From NCBI GenBank assembly GCA_023441255.1, contig JAEZPW010000380.1, positions 1 to 46,610 on the forward strand: a DNA stretch of 46,610 nt. Direction: 5' to 3'. The DNA comes from Acidobacteriota bacterium (GTDB lineage: Bacteria > Acidobacteriota > Terriglobia > Terriglobales > Acidobacteriaceae). Below are positions 10,301 through 18,006 of the stretch, piece by piece; position 1 is the first letter of the stretch; every line of letters begins with the position of its first letter. Below the pieces are notes generated by a model. It had not been told where the DNA came from, made no database searches, and worked only from the letters and a program-made list of their open reading frames with translations. Position numbers and translations under genes: made by a program.

Positions 10301-11050
10301 TACCTTTACTTCGTCCACCATGTCGCCGTTGATCGTCTGCGTGGAATTGCAGTTACAGCCCGGATCGATGACGTGAGCGCCGTCAGCCTGAAGATCGATG
10401 CCGCCACGGTTCATGCCATTAGCGTTGAAGCCGTTGCCGATCGCGGATCCGATGCCCGTTTCAGAAGCGCTGTAAGTCTGGCCGTTGGCAATGCTGCCCT
10501 GCCCGCCGTAGCCGTTCGCGCCGGTGGCATAGTTGAAGCCCGGAACCGTTCTGATGAGTTCCGTAACGTCTCTGCCCTGCAGAGCGAGCTTCCCAATATC
10601 CTTAGAGTTCAGGGTGTAGCTCTTTTCGCCGGAGTCCACGACCTGAACCTGGCTGACCGTCGCCTCGACCTTAATCGATTCGTCCGCCGCTCCAACCTCG
10701 AGCATGATGTTCGAGACGTTCTTCTTGTCGCCCGTGCTCAACGGCAGGTTGGCAACCGACCAGATCTTGAAGCCTTTTGCCTCAACCTTCACCGTGTACG
10801 TCGAGGGCATCACGCCCGAGAATGCGAAGTAGCCCTCGCCGTTACTTGTCGTTTGACGCAAAGTCTTCGTGCTCTGGTCCACTAGAGTGACCTTGGCACC
10901 TGGGACTACCGCATTTGTCGCGTCAACTACCGTGCCGGTTATCATGCCGGTCTGTTGCGCCACTAGGCTCGACTGCAACAGTAGTAGCGCGAACAAAAGC
11001 GCTATCGTTGCTGCATGCGTCCTAAGTAATGATGAAGACATCCTCCGCAT
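7355..11050 (-). CDS. TonB-dependent receptor with carboxypeptidase-regulatory-like domain
   Basis: 1,231 residues; ATG at 11050 with AGGAGG four bases upstream. Signal peptide (IALLFALLLLQSSLVAQ) to about residue 32. A CarboxypepD_reg-like Ig fold follows (GMITGTVVDATNAVVPGAKV to about residue 125), then a plug domain (about 130-290, with GLN-like NANGMNRGGIDLQADGAHV) and a large beta-barrel ending in an aromatic residue (SLKYSF), the usual C-terminal signal for outer-membrane insertion. Acidobacterial receptors of this architecture replace the SusC type and have no SusD partner; none is seen here. It should import oligosaccharides across the outer membrane with TonB energy. Its place between an alpha-L-fucosidase and a GH74 gene points to xyloglucan fragments, which is an inference. 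A conserved plug-Cys cluster (DPGCNCNST) is visible near residue 245. Confidence 0.9.
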   Translation of the reverse strand: MRRMSSSLLRTHAATIALLFALLLLQSSLVAQQTGMITGTVVDATNAVVPGAKVTLVDQSTKTLRQTTSNGEGYFAFSGVMPSTYTVKVEAKGFKIWSVANLPLSTGDKKNVSNIMLEVGAADESIKVEATVSQVQVVDSGEKSYTLNSKDIGKLALQGRDVTELIRTVPGFNYATGANGYGGQGSIANGQTYSASETGIGSAIGNGFNANGMNRGGIDLQADGAHVIDPGCNCNSTQTINGDMVDEVKVSTSNFSADSAKGPVVVAAVGKSGGAAYHGSAYMHARDGVLNSKEYYLGDHPKPQDRYLYPGGQIGGPVRLPFTKFNKNNPKMFFWNGFEYYNQLIPSQTPLEAWVPTDSMRTGDFRLSQADNQALCSALNDGGYNLQNQWNAYYSACNGLPVGTDPTKWNSYSFYRDPVTGKQTMVPVGNVLPQAAMDPAGLAFMAMIPHANQTPTIADPHNYYNEPVLAHNGIMEHSRVDYNFSDNSKLYISYNYQRESSFTPVMLFWQPPESVFFPGNMTSQPKSHTFAANFVHVFSPSLTNEAIFTYAYLNANLVYGNLQGVSRTALNYPDYGTYFGQKTDIMPSLNNSWFDHNYPMLFQSDANNYQSLKKLPTVADNVTKVWRTHTFKAGFYFELTGNKQYEPGYTNGRVVFGMGPSCSRVYGCDQSDWKNTPDALVGTPNQIANLLEGLAADYYEENKRSLDNMTSRLVQFYATDSWKLNRRLTVDLGARFEHNGPWVDNAGIGAAVFTDKWYQADMALDTRPDFPGMRWHAIDSSIPTSGRKVKSLFVSPRVGMNWDVFGTGKTILRGGWGAYRSNDYPNGAVLAPGAGVKSVDLQNAMYLSDLKNISNAQTSLMAGANALSPYDDQVPLTYTYSFNIDQQLPGSSLFEISYVGNQTNHQLTGGKLDNLNVIPLGAYFRPDVNGHMIDTTVNNAWQNVVQANYRPYQAYAGGALTVYTHRSYSNYNALQASWRRQKGWLTYALNYTWSKSLGIVGEADPVNIDNNYGITGQDRSHVVQASYVVDLGSRLHGTNPVFRGVVNGWTLSGITAWQSGGNLPSLYNPQLGYSGPMGSAQFLGTPDYTLMPYVTCNPGSHLSENQYINGNCFVPPTLGQNGGYQLPYIHGPAFFNTDLTLYKTFKITERQNVEFRVAAFNFLNRANKSFDPINGQYFNLNLQPSTSTATGWIANQDKNHLEDPNKYPIGYGFATTKFGRRVVELSLKYSF

Positions 11051-11107
11051 ACCGCCTCCTCATAACAACCCCCGGTGTCATCCTTGTCCGGGGGAAAGCT
11101 TCTGTCT

Positions 11108-11129
11108 TGTAATTACTTCAAGAATTACA
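11108..11129. promoter_or_regulatory. Inverted repeat upstream of TonB receptor
   Basis: Perfect 7-bp arms TGTAATT (11108-11114) and AATTACA (11123-11129) with an 8-base spacer, 58 nt upstream of the receptor start and within the 171-nt gap after the fucosidase gene. The surroundings are AT-richer than the flanking genes. It could be an operator for an internal promoter or part of an attenuator. It does not match the LacI-type palindrome at 16886-16901. Confidence 0.35.
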
Positions 11130-11221
11130 GGTCCTAAATGCATCCCTGACGGTCAATCAAACCTAAACCAAATCAGCACAACTTCAGTCAGGCGTTGGCC
11201 TTACCCAATCACTTGATACAC

Positions 11222-12778
11222 CTAGACTCCGTGAACCTTCAGCGTGAAACCGATGTCGGAGACCTTACGTTCCGGCATCTCCACTCGTAGCCCGTTGGCG
11301 TCCTGCTTCCACCTGAGCGTGCCTTTGTAGCCGAGCATCTCAACGTTTTGGATTTTTCCCGGTTGTTGCGGGCTGTTGGTCGCCAGTGGCTTGATCAGGG
11401 CACTGCCCTCAGGCCAGCCCATCACGAAGGCATAAATATCTTTGCCCTTCGTGGTAAAACGAACATCTTCGGCCGTGAAATCGCCCCGCTTGTCCTCGTT
11501 GAATCGGCTTTCGCCCATCTTCGCTTCCGTCGATGGACCAACACCGTATATCTTCCAGGGCCTTGAGGAGTAGATACCTTCGCTATTGATCGCCATCCAG
11601 GTGGTGATCCCGTCCAGTACCTTGAGTTCTTCCGAATCGAGTTCCCCGCTGTTTGGTAACGGAAGACTCAGCAAGAGGTTGCCGTTCTTGCTCACTATGT
11701 CGACGAGCATGTCGATGACTTTCTTCGCGGTCTTGTACTGTTTTCCGCGGTTGTAGTGCCAGTCACCGATACAAGTGTCCGTTTGCCACGGGTTAGGCAG
11801 AATCCCGTCCGCGACGCCACGTTCGTGGTCCTGAACGCAAGTTCCTACTGCACAATCCAACTGCTCTTTGGTGGTATAGACCGCCTGACAGGTCCCGTGC
11901 AGCTTTGCACTGACGTTGTAGAGGTGCGACACCATCTCAAGCCCGTACTTCTCGAAAGGAAGGTGACCGTCGGTGTAGAGAAAGTCGGGCTGGTAGTTGT
12001 CAATCAGGTCGGTCATGCGATCGAGATAATGGCGACGGAACGAATCGGGAATGTCATCGTCATTCCAGTCAAGGTTGGCTATGAACTTCGCGGCGTCTCG
12101 ATCAGCGTAGGAGTAATAAAGATCGGCGTATTTCGGATCTATCCCGTCATAAGGTATGCCGGCGAACGGGCCCGTCTTGTCTGATCCGTGGCTGACTGCG
12201 AACCACTTGTAGCTGATCCATAGGTGTTCGCTGACACCGAACTTCAATCCTTGCTTCCGGGCGGCATCACGCCAGAGTCCGACGATGTCCTTCTTCGGAC
12301 CCATGTTCACCGAATTCCATCGAGTGTGTTTCGAGTTCCAAAGGTCAAAGTTGTCGTGGTGAACACCCATGCTGACGAAGTACTTCGCACCGGCCTTCTT
12401 ATACAGGCTCATCAAGTGATCGGGATCGAACTTGGAGGCGTGCCACTTCCCGACTAGGTCCTTGTAGCCGACCTTCGATGGGTGGCCGTAATGCGCGACG
12501 TGATACTTGTATTGTTCAGAGTCCTGGATGTACATGTTGCGGGCATACCAGTCGCCCGCCTCAATCGCCGATTGCGGCCCCCAGTGCGCCCATATGCCGA
12601 ACTTCGCATCCCGGAACCATTGCGGAATCTGATAGCTCTTGAGCGATTCTCTCGTAGGCACAAACGGACCGCCCGCGCTGGAGCCCGTCACTGCCTCAGC
12701 AATGCCCAGTCCGCTCAAGGCCACAGCCGAGCCTGCACAGCTCATGAGTCGGATCAATTCGCGCCTGGTAATCGCCAT
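11222..12778 (-). CDS. GH29 alpha-L-fucosidase, Tat-exported
   Basis: 518 residues. The ATG at 12778 is preferred over the adjacent TTG, with AGGA seven bases upstream. The N-terminus ITRRELIRLMS followed by a weakly hydrophobic stretch (AGSAVALSGLGIA) is a twin-arginine signal, so the enzyme is probably exported folded to the periplasm. GH29 hallmarks: FGIWAHWGPQS (60-70), HHDNFDLWNSKHT (140-152), NLLLSLPLP, and PDFLYTDG, in which Asp270 is the expected catalytic nucleophile. The C-terminal third is a beta-sandwich. The enzyme removes terminal L-fucose with retention of configuration. FucP and the FucU-like protein encoded just upstream would then take up and anomerise the released sugar. 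The gene ends the tight fucose part of the operon; the TonB receptor gene follows after 171 nt. Confidence 0.92.
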   Translation of the reverse strand: MAITRRELIRLMSCAGSAVALSGLGIAEAVTGSSAGGPFVPTRESLKSYQIPQWFRDAKFGIWAHWGPQSAIEAGDWYARNMYIQDSEQYKYHVAHYGHPSKVGYKDLVGKWHASKFDPDHLMSLYKKAGAKYFVSMGVHHDNFDLWNSKHTRWNSVNMGPKKDIVGLWRDAARKQGLKFGVSEHLWISYKWFAVSHGSDKTGPFAGIPYDGIDPKYADLYYSYADRDAAKFIANLDWNDDDIPDSFRRHYLDRMTDLIDNYQPDFLYTDGHLPFEKYGLEMVSHLYNVSAKLHGTCQAVYTTKEQLDCAVGTCVQDHERGVADGILPNPWQTDTCIGDWHYNRGKQYKTAKKVIDMLVDIVSKNGNLLLSLPLPNSGELDSEELKVLDGITTWMAINSEGIYSSRPWKIYGVGPSTEAKMGESRFNEDKRGDFTAEDVRFTTKGKDIYAFVMGWPEGSALIKPLATNSPQQPGKIQNVEMLGYKGTLRWKQDANGLRVEMPERKVSDIGFTLKVHGV

Positions 12779-12819
12779 CAATCATTCCTTTCGCAAGCCA
12801 TCTGTCACGGCCCGTTCGT

Positions 12820-13311
12820 CTATTTCAAATTCGAACGAAGCCGCTGTTCGGCGGAATCGTTCCAGTAAGCACAATCCAGCTCCAGAAAGACCGAGGTATA
12901 CGGAATCTTCATGTCAGTCTTGATAATCAGAACTTGGAAGAGTTCCGCTGCGTGATCTAGCTTCGCGATGATCTCTTCGTGTGGAAGAGTTCTCCGCCGT
13001 TCTCCGACCATGTCGGACAACGCATCGCGGTAGGAAGAAACTCCGGGAGCGTCCATCTCCTTGACGAAAGCCAGTTCCCTATCGGTGTACACGTTCGCCT
13101 TGACGTGACCCGACTGCTCGATCGCCGCAAGAACCTCTTGCAGCACTTCAAGGTGAGACTCATTCGCCGTGATCGTCTGAATGCCGGGATTGGACTGCGC
13201 CGGATAGGCAGAGTCCGCGACGACGATCCAGTTGCGGTGGCCAAACAGCGGCAGGCAGCGGCTCAGTTCGATTGCCCACTCCGATACGATCTTGTCCGCA
13301 GCGCTGGACAT
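12820..13311 (-). CDS. RbsD/FucU-family sugar mutarotase-like protein
   Basis: 163 residues. The start ATG at 13311 overlaps the fucP stop codon (TGATG), a translational-coupling arrangement; a longer frame to 13407 only runs into fucP. The motif FGHRNWIVVADSAYP (23-37) matches the RbsD/FucU fold, with His25 and Asp33 at positions conserved in the family. FucU interconverts the alpha and beta anomers of L-fucose, and RbsD does the same for ribose. The C-terminal end (IPYTSVFLELDCAYWN) departs from E. coli FucU, where YGN is found, and the protein is about 20 residues longer. Fucose is the likely substrate because of the neighbouring permease and fucosidase, but the specificity is not shown by the sequence. 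Confidence 0.75.
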   Translation of the reverse strand: MSSAADKIVSEWAIELSRCLPLFGHRNWIVVADSAYPAQSNPGIQTITANESHLEVLQEVLAAIEQSGHVKANVYTDRELAFVKEMDAPGVSSYRDALSDMVGERRRTLPHEEIIAKLDHAAELFQVLIIKTDMKIPYTSVFLELDCAYWNDSAEQRLRSNLK

Positions 13312-14657
13312 CACCTTGTCTCCCCGACGCCGGATTCGTTCGGCACGGCGGTTCGTGGCCGCAAGTTGCAGCCCCAGAACGCGAAATACGCAACAAACAC
13401 GTAGCACGCAAGCGGTACCGTCATTGCTTTCGCCATGCTTTTTGTCGCTTCAAAGAGAAGGCCCATCAGCGGCGTGAAGACCGCGCCTCCGATGATGGCC
13501 ATGACGATGAATGAACCGCCGATCTTGGTGTTGGGGCCAAGACCCTTCAGCCCAAGTGCGAAAATCGTTGGAAACATCAGAGACATGAAGAAGCTGGTAA
13601 GGAAGACAGCCCAGAGCCCGACCCACCCCGGCCATAAAATGCCGACGCCAACCAGCGCAATGTTGATCACGGCGAAGCTGCCCATGAGTTTGTTGGCGGG
13701 TATGAATCTCATCAGGTAGGTAGAAGCGAAGCGCCCGATTCCGAATCCGGCCAGTGTTCCGGTCAGAAAGTAACCAGCAATCCTCTCCGGTTGGTGCGTG
13801 TAGTCTTGAACGTATTGAATGAAGTAGCTCCAGGTCCCAACCTGAGCGCCGACGTAACAGAATTGTGCTGCGACGGCCATCAAGAAATGCGGATAACCCA
13901 AAAGGTCCTTCAGCCGCCCTCTCTGGCCCGCGGCATCGCCGGCCTTTTCGCCCGACATTACCGGGAAGCGGGTTTTCAGCAGGAGCAGCGCCCAGAAGAA
14001 GACCACGATCCCAAGGACAAGGTACGGGGTGATCACCCGCATCGTCTCCTGCCGCAGATAGGACTCATACGAGCCCGCTACTTTCATTGCTTCAATCTGT
14101 ACCCGGCTCAGCTCAACGCCGGAAAAAATGAACGCAGTGCCGATCAGAACGCCAACGATGGAACCGATCGGGTTGAATGCCTGCGAGAAGTTCAAGCGCC
14201 GCGCTGCGCTCTCCGGATCGCCCAACTGTGCAATGAAAGGGTTGGCCCCCGTCTCAAGGAACCCAAGACCGCTCGCTATGACGAAAAGCGCCAGCAGAAA
14301 CAGTGCGTAGCTTTGGGCGAGCGCGGCAGGCCAGAACAGCAACGTGCCCGTGGTGTAGAGCAAGAGTCCAGTGACGAGTCCTGTCTTGTAACCGAAGCGC
14401 CTCATCAACATGCCCGCAGGCAACGAGATCAGGAAGTATCCCGTGTAGAAAGCCGACTGGACTAACCCGGCCTTGAACCGCGTGATCTCGAACGACTTCA
14501 TGAACTGGCGGATCAGGACGTCGTTGAGATTATTCGGAATGCCCCAAAGGAAGAACAGGCCAGTCACAAGGACGAAGGCCAACGTGTACTCCGACGGAAA
14601 TAGCCGCTTACCGGAGGAGGCTTGCCGTTCTGTGGGAACTCCAAAGCCAGTACTCAT
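13311..14657 (-). CDS. fucP: L-fucose:H+ symporter (MFS, FucP-like)
   Basis: 448 residues with 12 predicted membrane helices of the FHS branch of the major facilitator superfamily. AGGA is six bases upstream of the ATG. The sequence aligns without gaps to E. coli FucP near the N-terminus: FLWGIPNNLNDVLI contains Asp46 and SGLGFLETGANPF contains Glu135, the two residues that carry protons and bind sugar in FucP, at identical residue numbers. It should move L-fucose (perhaps also galactose or arabinose, as in relatives) across the inner membrane with protons. It is encoded 16 nt after the alcohol dehydrogenase gene and coupled to the mutarotase gene by a one-base overlap. Confidence 0.9.
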   Translation of the reverse strand: MSTGFGVPTERQASSGKRLFPSEYTLAFVLVTGLFFLWGIPNNLNDVLIRQFMKSFEITRFKAGLVQSAFYTGYFLISLPAGMLMRRFGYKTGLVTGLLLYTTGTLLFWPAALAQSYALFLLALFVIASGLGFLETGANPFIAQLGDPESAARRLNFSQAFNPIGSIVGVLIGTAFIFSGVELSRVQIEAMKVAGSYESYLRQETMRVITPYLVLGIVVFFWALLLLKTRFPVMSGEKAGDAAGQRGRLKDLLGYPHFLMAVAAQFCYVGAQVGTWSYFIQYVQDYTHQPERIAGYFLTGTLAGFGIGRFASTYLMRFIPANKLMGSFAVINIALVGVGILWPGWVGLWAVFLTSFFMSLMFPTIFALGLKGLGPNTKIGGSFIVMAIIGGAVFTPLMGLLFEATKSMAKAMTVPLACYVFVAYFAFWGCNLRPRTAVPNESGVGETR

Positions 14658-14673
14658 CGTTGTTCCTGATCGT

Positions 14674-15732
14674 CTAGACCGTCTTTAATTCCTCGTCAAA
14701 ACACACGGCAACCTTGCCGCATTTCCCGGAAGCCATCAGAGCGTAAGCATCATCCGCGTTATCGAGAGAAAAACGGTGCGTGATGATGTCGGCCGGATGC
14801 AGGTTCCATCGGACCAGGCGCTCCACTAGTTCTTCCATAAGCCAGGTGGAAGTCACCCAGGATCCGCAAATCGTTTTCTGGTCGTGAATGATGTCGGGAG
14901 ATGGATTGAACTGAACTGTCCCGCCTTCTCCCAGCATGACGATCTTGCCCCACTTGCGAGTGGCTCGGATCGCGGTTGCGCGCGCTTCTGCGTTGGCCGA
15001 GCAATCAATCGCGCGCTCCACTCCAAAGCCATCCGTAAGCTCGCGGACTTCCGCTACGTTGTCGGCGCTTGATCTGAGCACCGCGTCGCAAAGACCGCGA
15101 TCTTTCGCAATCGCAAGACGCTCTTGCACCACGTCGATTCCGATGATCTTGCCGGCGCCGAGTTTGCGACACAGCGCGGCTGTAGCAAGTCCGACCGGTC
15201 CCAGACCTGTGACTAGTACAGCGTGGTTTCCACTGATTCCGACCTTCTCGAGTCCTTCGTAAACGGTGCCAAAGCCACAGGCCACCTGTGCGCCATCGGC
15301 ATAGCTCAGTGCATCCGGAAGTGCGATCAGGTCCTTCTCTTCCGCCAACATGTAGTCGGCCATGCCGCCATCACGCTGCCATCCATAGGCGCGGCGGTAC
15401 TTATCGCTCGTGCACGAGATCATGTAACCGCGCCGGCAGTCGTTGCACACACCGCATCCTGAGATGTGGTAGACAATGACGCGATCACCAACTTTGAACC
15501 TGCGGCAGCCCGGTCCGACCTCCATGATCTGGCCAGACGGTTCATGGCCAGCGATAACGCCCTGATAACCTTCCGGACCTTTACCCAGGTGCTCGTGATA
15601 GATACACCGGATATCCGAACCACATATCGTGCAGGCCTTGACTCGAATCAGAACTTCGCCATGCCCGGGCATTGGGACATCAACATCTCGAAACTCCACC
15701 GTGCTGTTGCCGGGCAAGAATGCCGATCTCAT
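14674..15732 (-). CDS. Zinc-dependent medium-chain alcohol dehydrogenase
   Basis: 352 residues from the ATG at 15732 (GGGAAG four bases upstream); an ATG at 15744 adds four residues. Catalytic zinc ligands are Cys37 in CTICGSD and His63-Glu64 in AGHE. Four structural-zinc cysteines lie in CGVCNDCRRGYMISC (93, 96, 99, 107). The Rossmann motif is GLGPVGLA near 175, so NAD(P) is the cofactor. Such enzymes oxidise sugars or polyols. Between a fucose permease and an aldo/keto reductase it may oxidise L-fucose, L-fuconate derivatives or lactaldehyde. No kinase, isomerase or aldolase of the phosphorylating fucose route is encoded in the window, which makes an oxidative route plausible but unproven. 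Spacing of 24 nt to the upstream gene indicates one operon. Confidence 0.85.
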   Translation of the reverse strand: MRSAFLPGNSTVEFRDVDVPMPGHGEVLIRVKACTICGSDIRCIYHEHLGKGPEGYQGVIAGHEPSGQIMEVGPGCRRFKVGDRVIVYHISGCGVCNDCRRGYMISCTSDKYRRAYGWQRDGGMADYMLAEEKDLIALPDALSYADGAQVACGFGTVYEGLEKVGISGNHAVLVTGLGPVGLATAALCRKLGAGKIIGIDVVQERLAIAKDRGLCDAVLRSSADNVAEVRELTDGFGVERAIDCSANAEARATAIRATRKWGKIVMLGEGGTVQFNPSPDIIHDQKTICGSWVTSTWLMEELVERLVRWNLHPADIITHRFSLDNADDAYALMASGKCGKVAVCFDEELKTV

Positions 15733-15756
15733 CGTGCTTCCCATCTCATCTTTCGC

Positions 15757-16794
15757 CTAAGCAGGAGTTATCTCGCCGTTCACGTCCCAGAGGTCCTCCC
15801 AGGACTGGTTCTCTTTCCACAGAAAAACCTGGCCTTTGATCAAGCGGCAGTTACGATCAATGGACGCGATCTCTTCCATTTCTTGTTGAGTCAGAGGATC
15901 TTGCACGACCGCCCGCAGATTGCTGAGAAAATTGCCGCGTTTCACTGAGAATGGAATCGGTGTTTGCCCACGTTGCACGGCCCACTTGACGCAGATCACG
16001 GCGGGATGGACTCCGTGTCGCTTCGCTATCTCGACAATGACAGGATCTTCGATGGGAGACGTGTCTTCCGGCATGCGATCACGCTCCGGTCGCGCCGGTG
16101 ATCCGATCGGTGAATAGCCAATCGGTTCCATTCCGTTCTCGCGGACGAACTGGAAGAGTTCGGGCTGCTGGAAATGCGGATGCAGCTCCATCTCGTTCAC
16201 TGCCGGCTTAATCCGCGCATCCTTCAGCACGAGCTTCAGCTTGGGAATCGTCATGTTCGACGTGCCGATGTGGCGAACCAATCCCATGTCCACAAGTTCT
16301 TCCATCTTCCGCCACGTCTTCATGAAGTTCTCGTGGATATAACGCTGGGCGGTTTTGCTCCGCGAATGCACATCACATCCGGGCGCGTGATGGTTCGGGA
16401 AAGGCCAGTGAACGAGGTACAGGTCGAGGTAGTCCAGCTTCAAATCGCTGAGGGATTTCTTGCAAGAAGCTGCGACATCTTCTTCGGCGTGCTTGTCATT
16501 CCACAGCTTCGAGGTGATCCAGAGGTCTTCCCTCTTCACACCGCCGGCCACAATCTCTTTGAGTGCGAGCCCGATCCGGTCTTCGTTGCCGTACACCGAA
16601 GCGCAGTCGAAATGGCGATATCCGACTGCTGCTGCGCCTTTCACCGCTTCCGCGACTTCATCAGCCGTGACGTGATCAGAACCAAAAGTGCCCAAACCAA
16701 TCGCAGGCATTACGGCCCCGGTGTAGAGGCACCGGTGGGGGACGAGTTTCGGGTCTACTCCTACAAACGCCGGGTATTGACCTGCGCCAGGCAT
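15757..16794 (-). CDS. Aldo/keto reductase, first gene of the fucose operon
   Basis: 345 residues. GAGGAA is four bases upstream of the ATG at 16794. Canonical AKR tetrad: Asp63 and Tyr68 in FDCASVYGN, Lys96 in TSKLWND and His129 in YLVHWPFP; NADP-binding residues lie in the PIPFSVKRGNFLSNL stretch. AKRs reduce sugar aldehydes or run in reverse as sugar dehydrogenases; some bacterial L-fucose dehydrogenases belong to this superfamily. As the promoter-proximal gene with a LacI-type operator 13-28 bases upstream of its start, it is the gene most directly controlled by the divergent repressor. A role in L-fucose oxidation is my inference. Confidence 0.85.
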   Translation of the reverse strand: MPGAGQYPAFVGVDPKLVPHRCLYTGAVMPAIGLGTFGSDHVTADEVAEAVKGAAAVGYRHFDCASVYGNEDRIGLALKEIVAGGVKREDLWITSKLWNDKHAEEDVAASCKKSLSDLKLDYLDLYLVHWPFPNHHAPGCDVHSRSKTAQRYIHENFMKTWRKMEELVDMGLVRHIGTSNMTIPKLKLVLKDARIKPAVNEMELHPHFQQPELFQFVRENGMEPIGYSPIGSPARPERDRMPEDTSPIEDPVIVEIAKRHGVHPAVICVKWAVQRGQTPIPFSVKRGNFLSNLRAVVQDPLTQQEMEEIASIDRNCRLIKGQVFLWKENQSWEDLWDVNGEITPA

Positions 16795-16806
16795 GTTTCC
16801 TCGTTT

Positions 16807-16822
16807 AAGTTATCGGTTACTG
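16807..16822. promoter_or_regulatory. LacI-type operator, half-degenerate copy
   Basis: AAGTTATCGGTTACTG. The left half is identical to one strand of the operator at 16886 (AAGTTATCGG), including the central CG typical of LacI-family sites; the right arm has drifted (TTACTG for TAACTT). It lies 12 bases upstream of the aldo/keto reductase start, next to its ribosome-binding site, so a bound repressor could block the operon promoter or leader. Confidence 0.65.
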
Positions 16823-16885
16823 TCGGCAGACACTATGTTCTATGTTCCTGCCCCAGTCAAGCATATTTTTGCAATGTGTAACAAT

Positions 16886-16901
16886 AAGTTACCGATAACT
16901 T
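16886..16901. promoter_or_regulatory. LacI-type operator palindrome
   Basis: AAGTTACCGATAACTT has perfect 6-bp arms (AAGTTA and TAACTT) around a central CG, the architecture of LacI-family operators. It is 64 bases upstream of the lacI-type ATG and 92 bases from the start of the divergent operon. Together with the related site at 16807 (65 bases apart, about six helical turns) it could support looping and autoregulation. Confidence 0.7.
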
Positions 16902-16965
16902 TAGCGGCGAGTGATATCATGCGGTCGCGCTGCAAGACAGGAGGCAGGTTACGGCTCACGTTCGG

Positions 16966-17994
16966 ATGAAGGACATCGCCCGGGATCTGGGTCTTTCGGT
17001 CGTTTCGGTATCGAAAGCACTGCGTAACCATCCCGACATCAGCGCCGAGACTCGTGCTCGCGTGCTCAAGCGCATTCAAGAATTGAATTACCAACCCAAT
17101 CTCGCGGCACGCGCCTTGACCACGGGACGAACGTACAGTGTCGGTCTGGTTGTACCCGATCTGCTCCACCCGTTCTTCGCCGAGATTGCGCAAGCTCTTT
17201 CCGCAGAATTGAGACCGCGTGGCTATAGCGTCATCCTCGCTTCGTCCGACGAAGACCCCGAAGTGGAACAGGAGGAGATCGGGCATCTGCTCGCCCGTCG
17301 CGTGGATGCACTCCTGATCGCGTCGGCCCAGTGGACCGTCGAGACATTCCGCAGGATAGAAGAGCAGAAAACTCCTTATGTCCTCATCGACCGCAATTTT
17401 GTTGGGCTTGCCTCTAACTTCGTCGGTGTGGACGATGAAGCAGTCGGCGTGCTCGCGACCACACATTTGATCGAGCAGGGATGTAAGCGCCTGGCCCACA
17501 TTCGTGGCCCGGAAGTCAGCACGGCTCTCGGAAGAGTCGAGGGCTTTAAACGCGCCTTGGCCACCCACAACATGACCGCCCTTCGTGAGCACATCCTCTC
17601 CATCGGAACGTCGGGTGATCACCGCGGGGATATCGGCGGATATGAGATCGCAACTCAGCTCCTGTCCGGATCTTCAAGGCCGGATGGAATCTTCTGCTAC
17701 AACGACCCGGTCGCTTTGGGCACAATGCGCGCAATCCTGGACGCCGGCTTGCGTATTCCGGAGGACATTGCCGTGGTCGGCTGCGGCAACGTTCTCTACT
17801 CCGACTTCCTCCGTGTGCCACTCACCAGTATCGACCAGAACAGCCAGTCGATCGGAAAGCGGGCAGCCCTACTGGCACTCTCGCTCATTGATGCGAAACG
17901 TCCAGTTCGGCCCACGACAGAACTGGTAACCCCAACGCTTGTCGTACGAGGATCAAGCGACAGATCGAAGTGTTGCCTGACGAGCGTGCCGTGA
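16966..17994 (+). CDS. LacI-family transcriptional repressor of the glycan/fucose locus
   Basis: 342 residues. The N-terminal helix-turn-helix is MKDIARDLGLSVVSVSKALR with NHPDIS, followed by the hinge helix (LNYQPNLAARALTTGRT) and a periplasmic-binding-like effector domain (YSVGLVVPDLLHPFFAEI onward, ending PTLVVRGSS). The ATG at 16966 gives a normal family start, but the only strong ribosome-binding site (AGGAGG, 16939-16944) is 21 bases upstream and no ATG, GTG or TTG lies in frame between. An ACG at 16951 is at ideal spacing. Two matching palindromes in the divergent intergenic region are its probable operators. The effector is likely L-fucose or an oligosaccharide from the locus, by position only. 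Confidence 0.9.
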   Translation: MKDIARDLGLSVVSVSKALRNHPDISAETRARVLKRIQELNYQPNLAARALTTGRTYSVGLVVPDLLHPFFAEIAQALSAELRPRGYSVILASSDEDPEVEQEEIGHLLARRVDALLIASAQWTVETFRRIEEQKTPYVLIDRNFVGLASNFVGVDDEAVGVLATTHLIEQGCKRLAHIRGPEVSTALGRVEGFKRALATHNMTALREHILSIGTSGDHRGDIGGYEIATQLLSGSSRPDGIFCYNDPVALGTMRAILDAGLRIPEDIAVVGCGNVLYSDFLRVPLTSIDQNSQSIGKRAALLALSLIDAKRPVRPTTELVTPTLVVRGSSDRSKCCLTSVP

Positions 17995-18006
17995 TTGAAT
18001 GACCAA

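Noticed and set aside
16840..17622. 260-codon minus-strand frame over the LacI-type gene
   Set aside because: The plus strand encodes an unmistakable LacI repressor; this frame also runs through the operator region.
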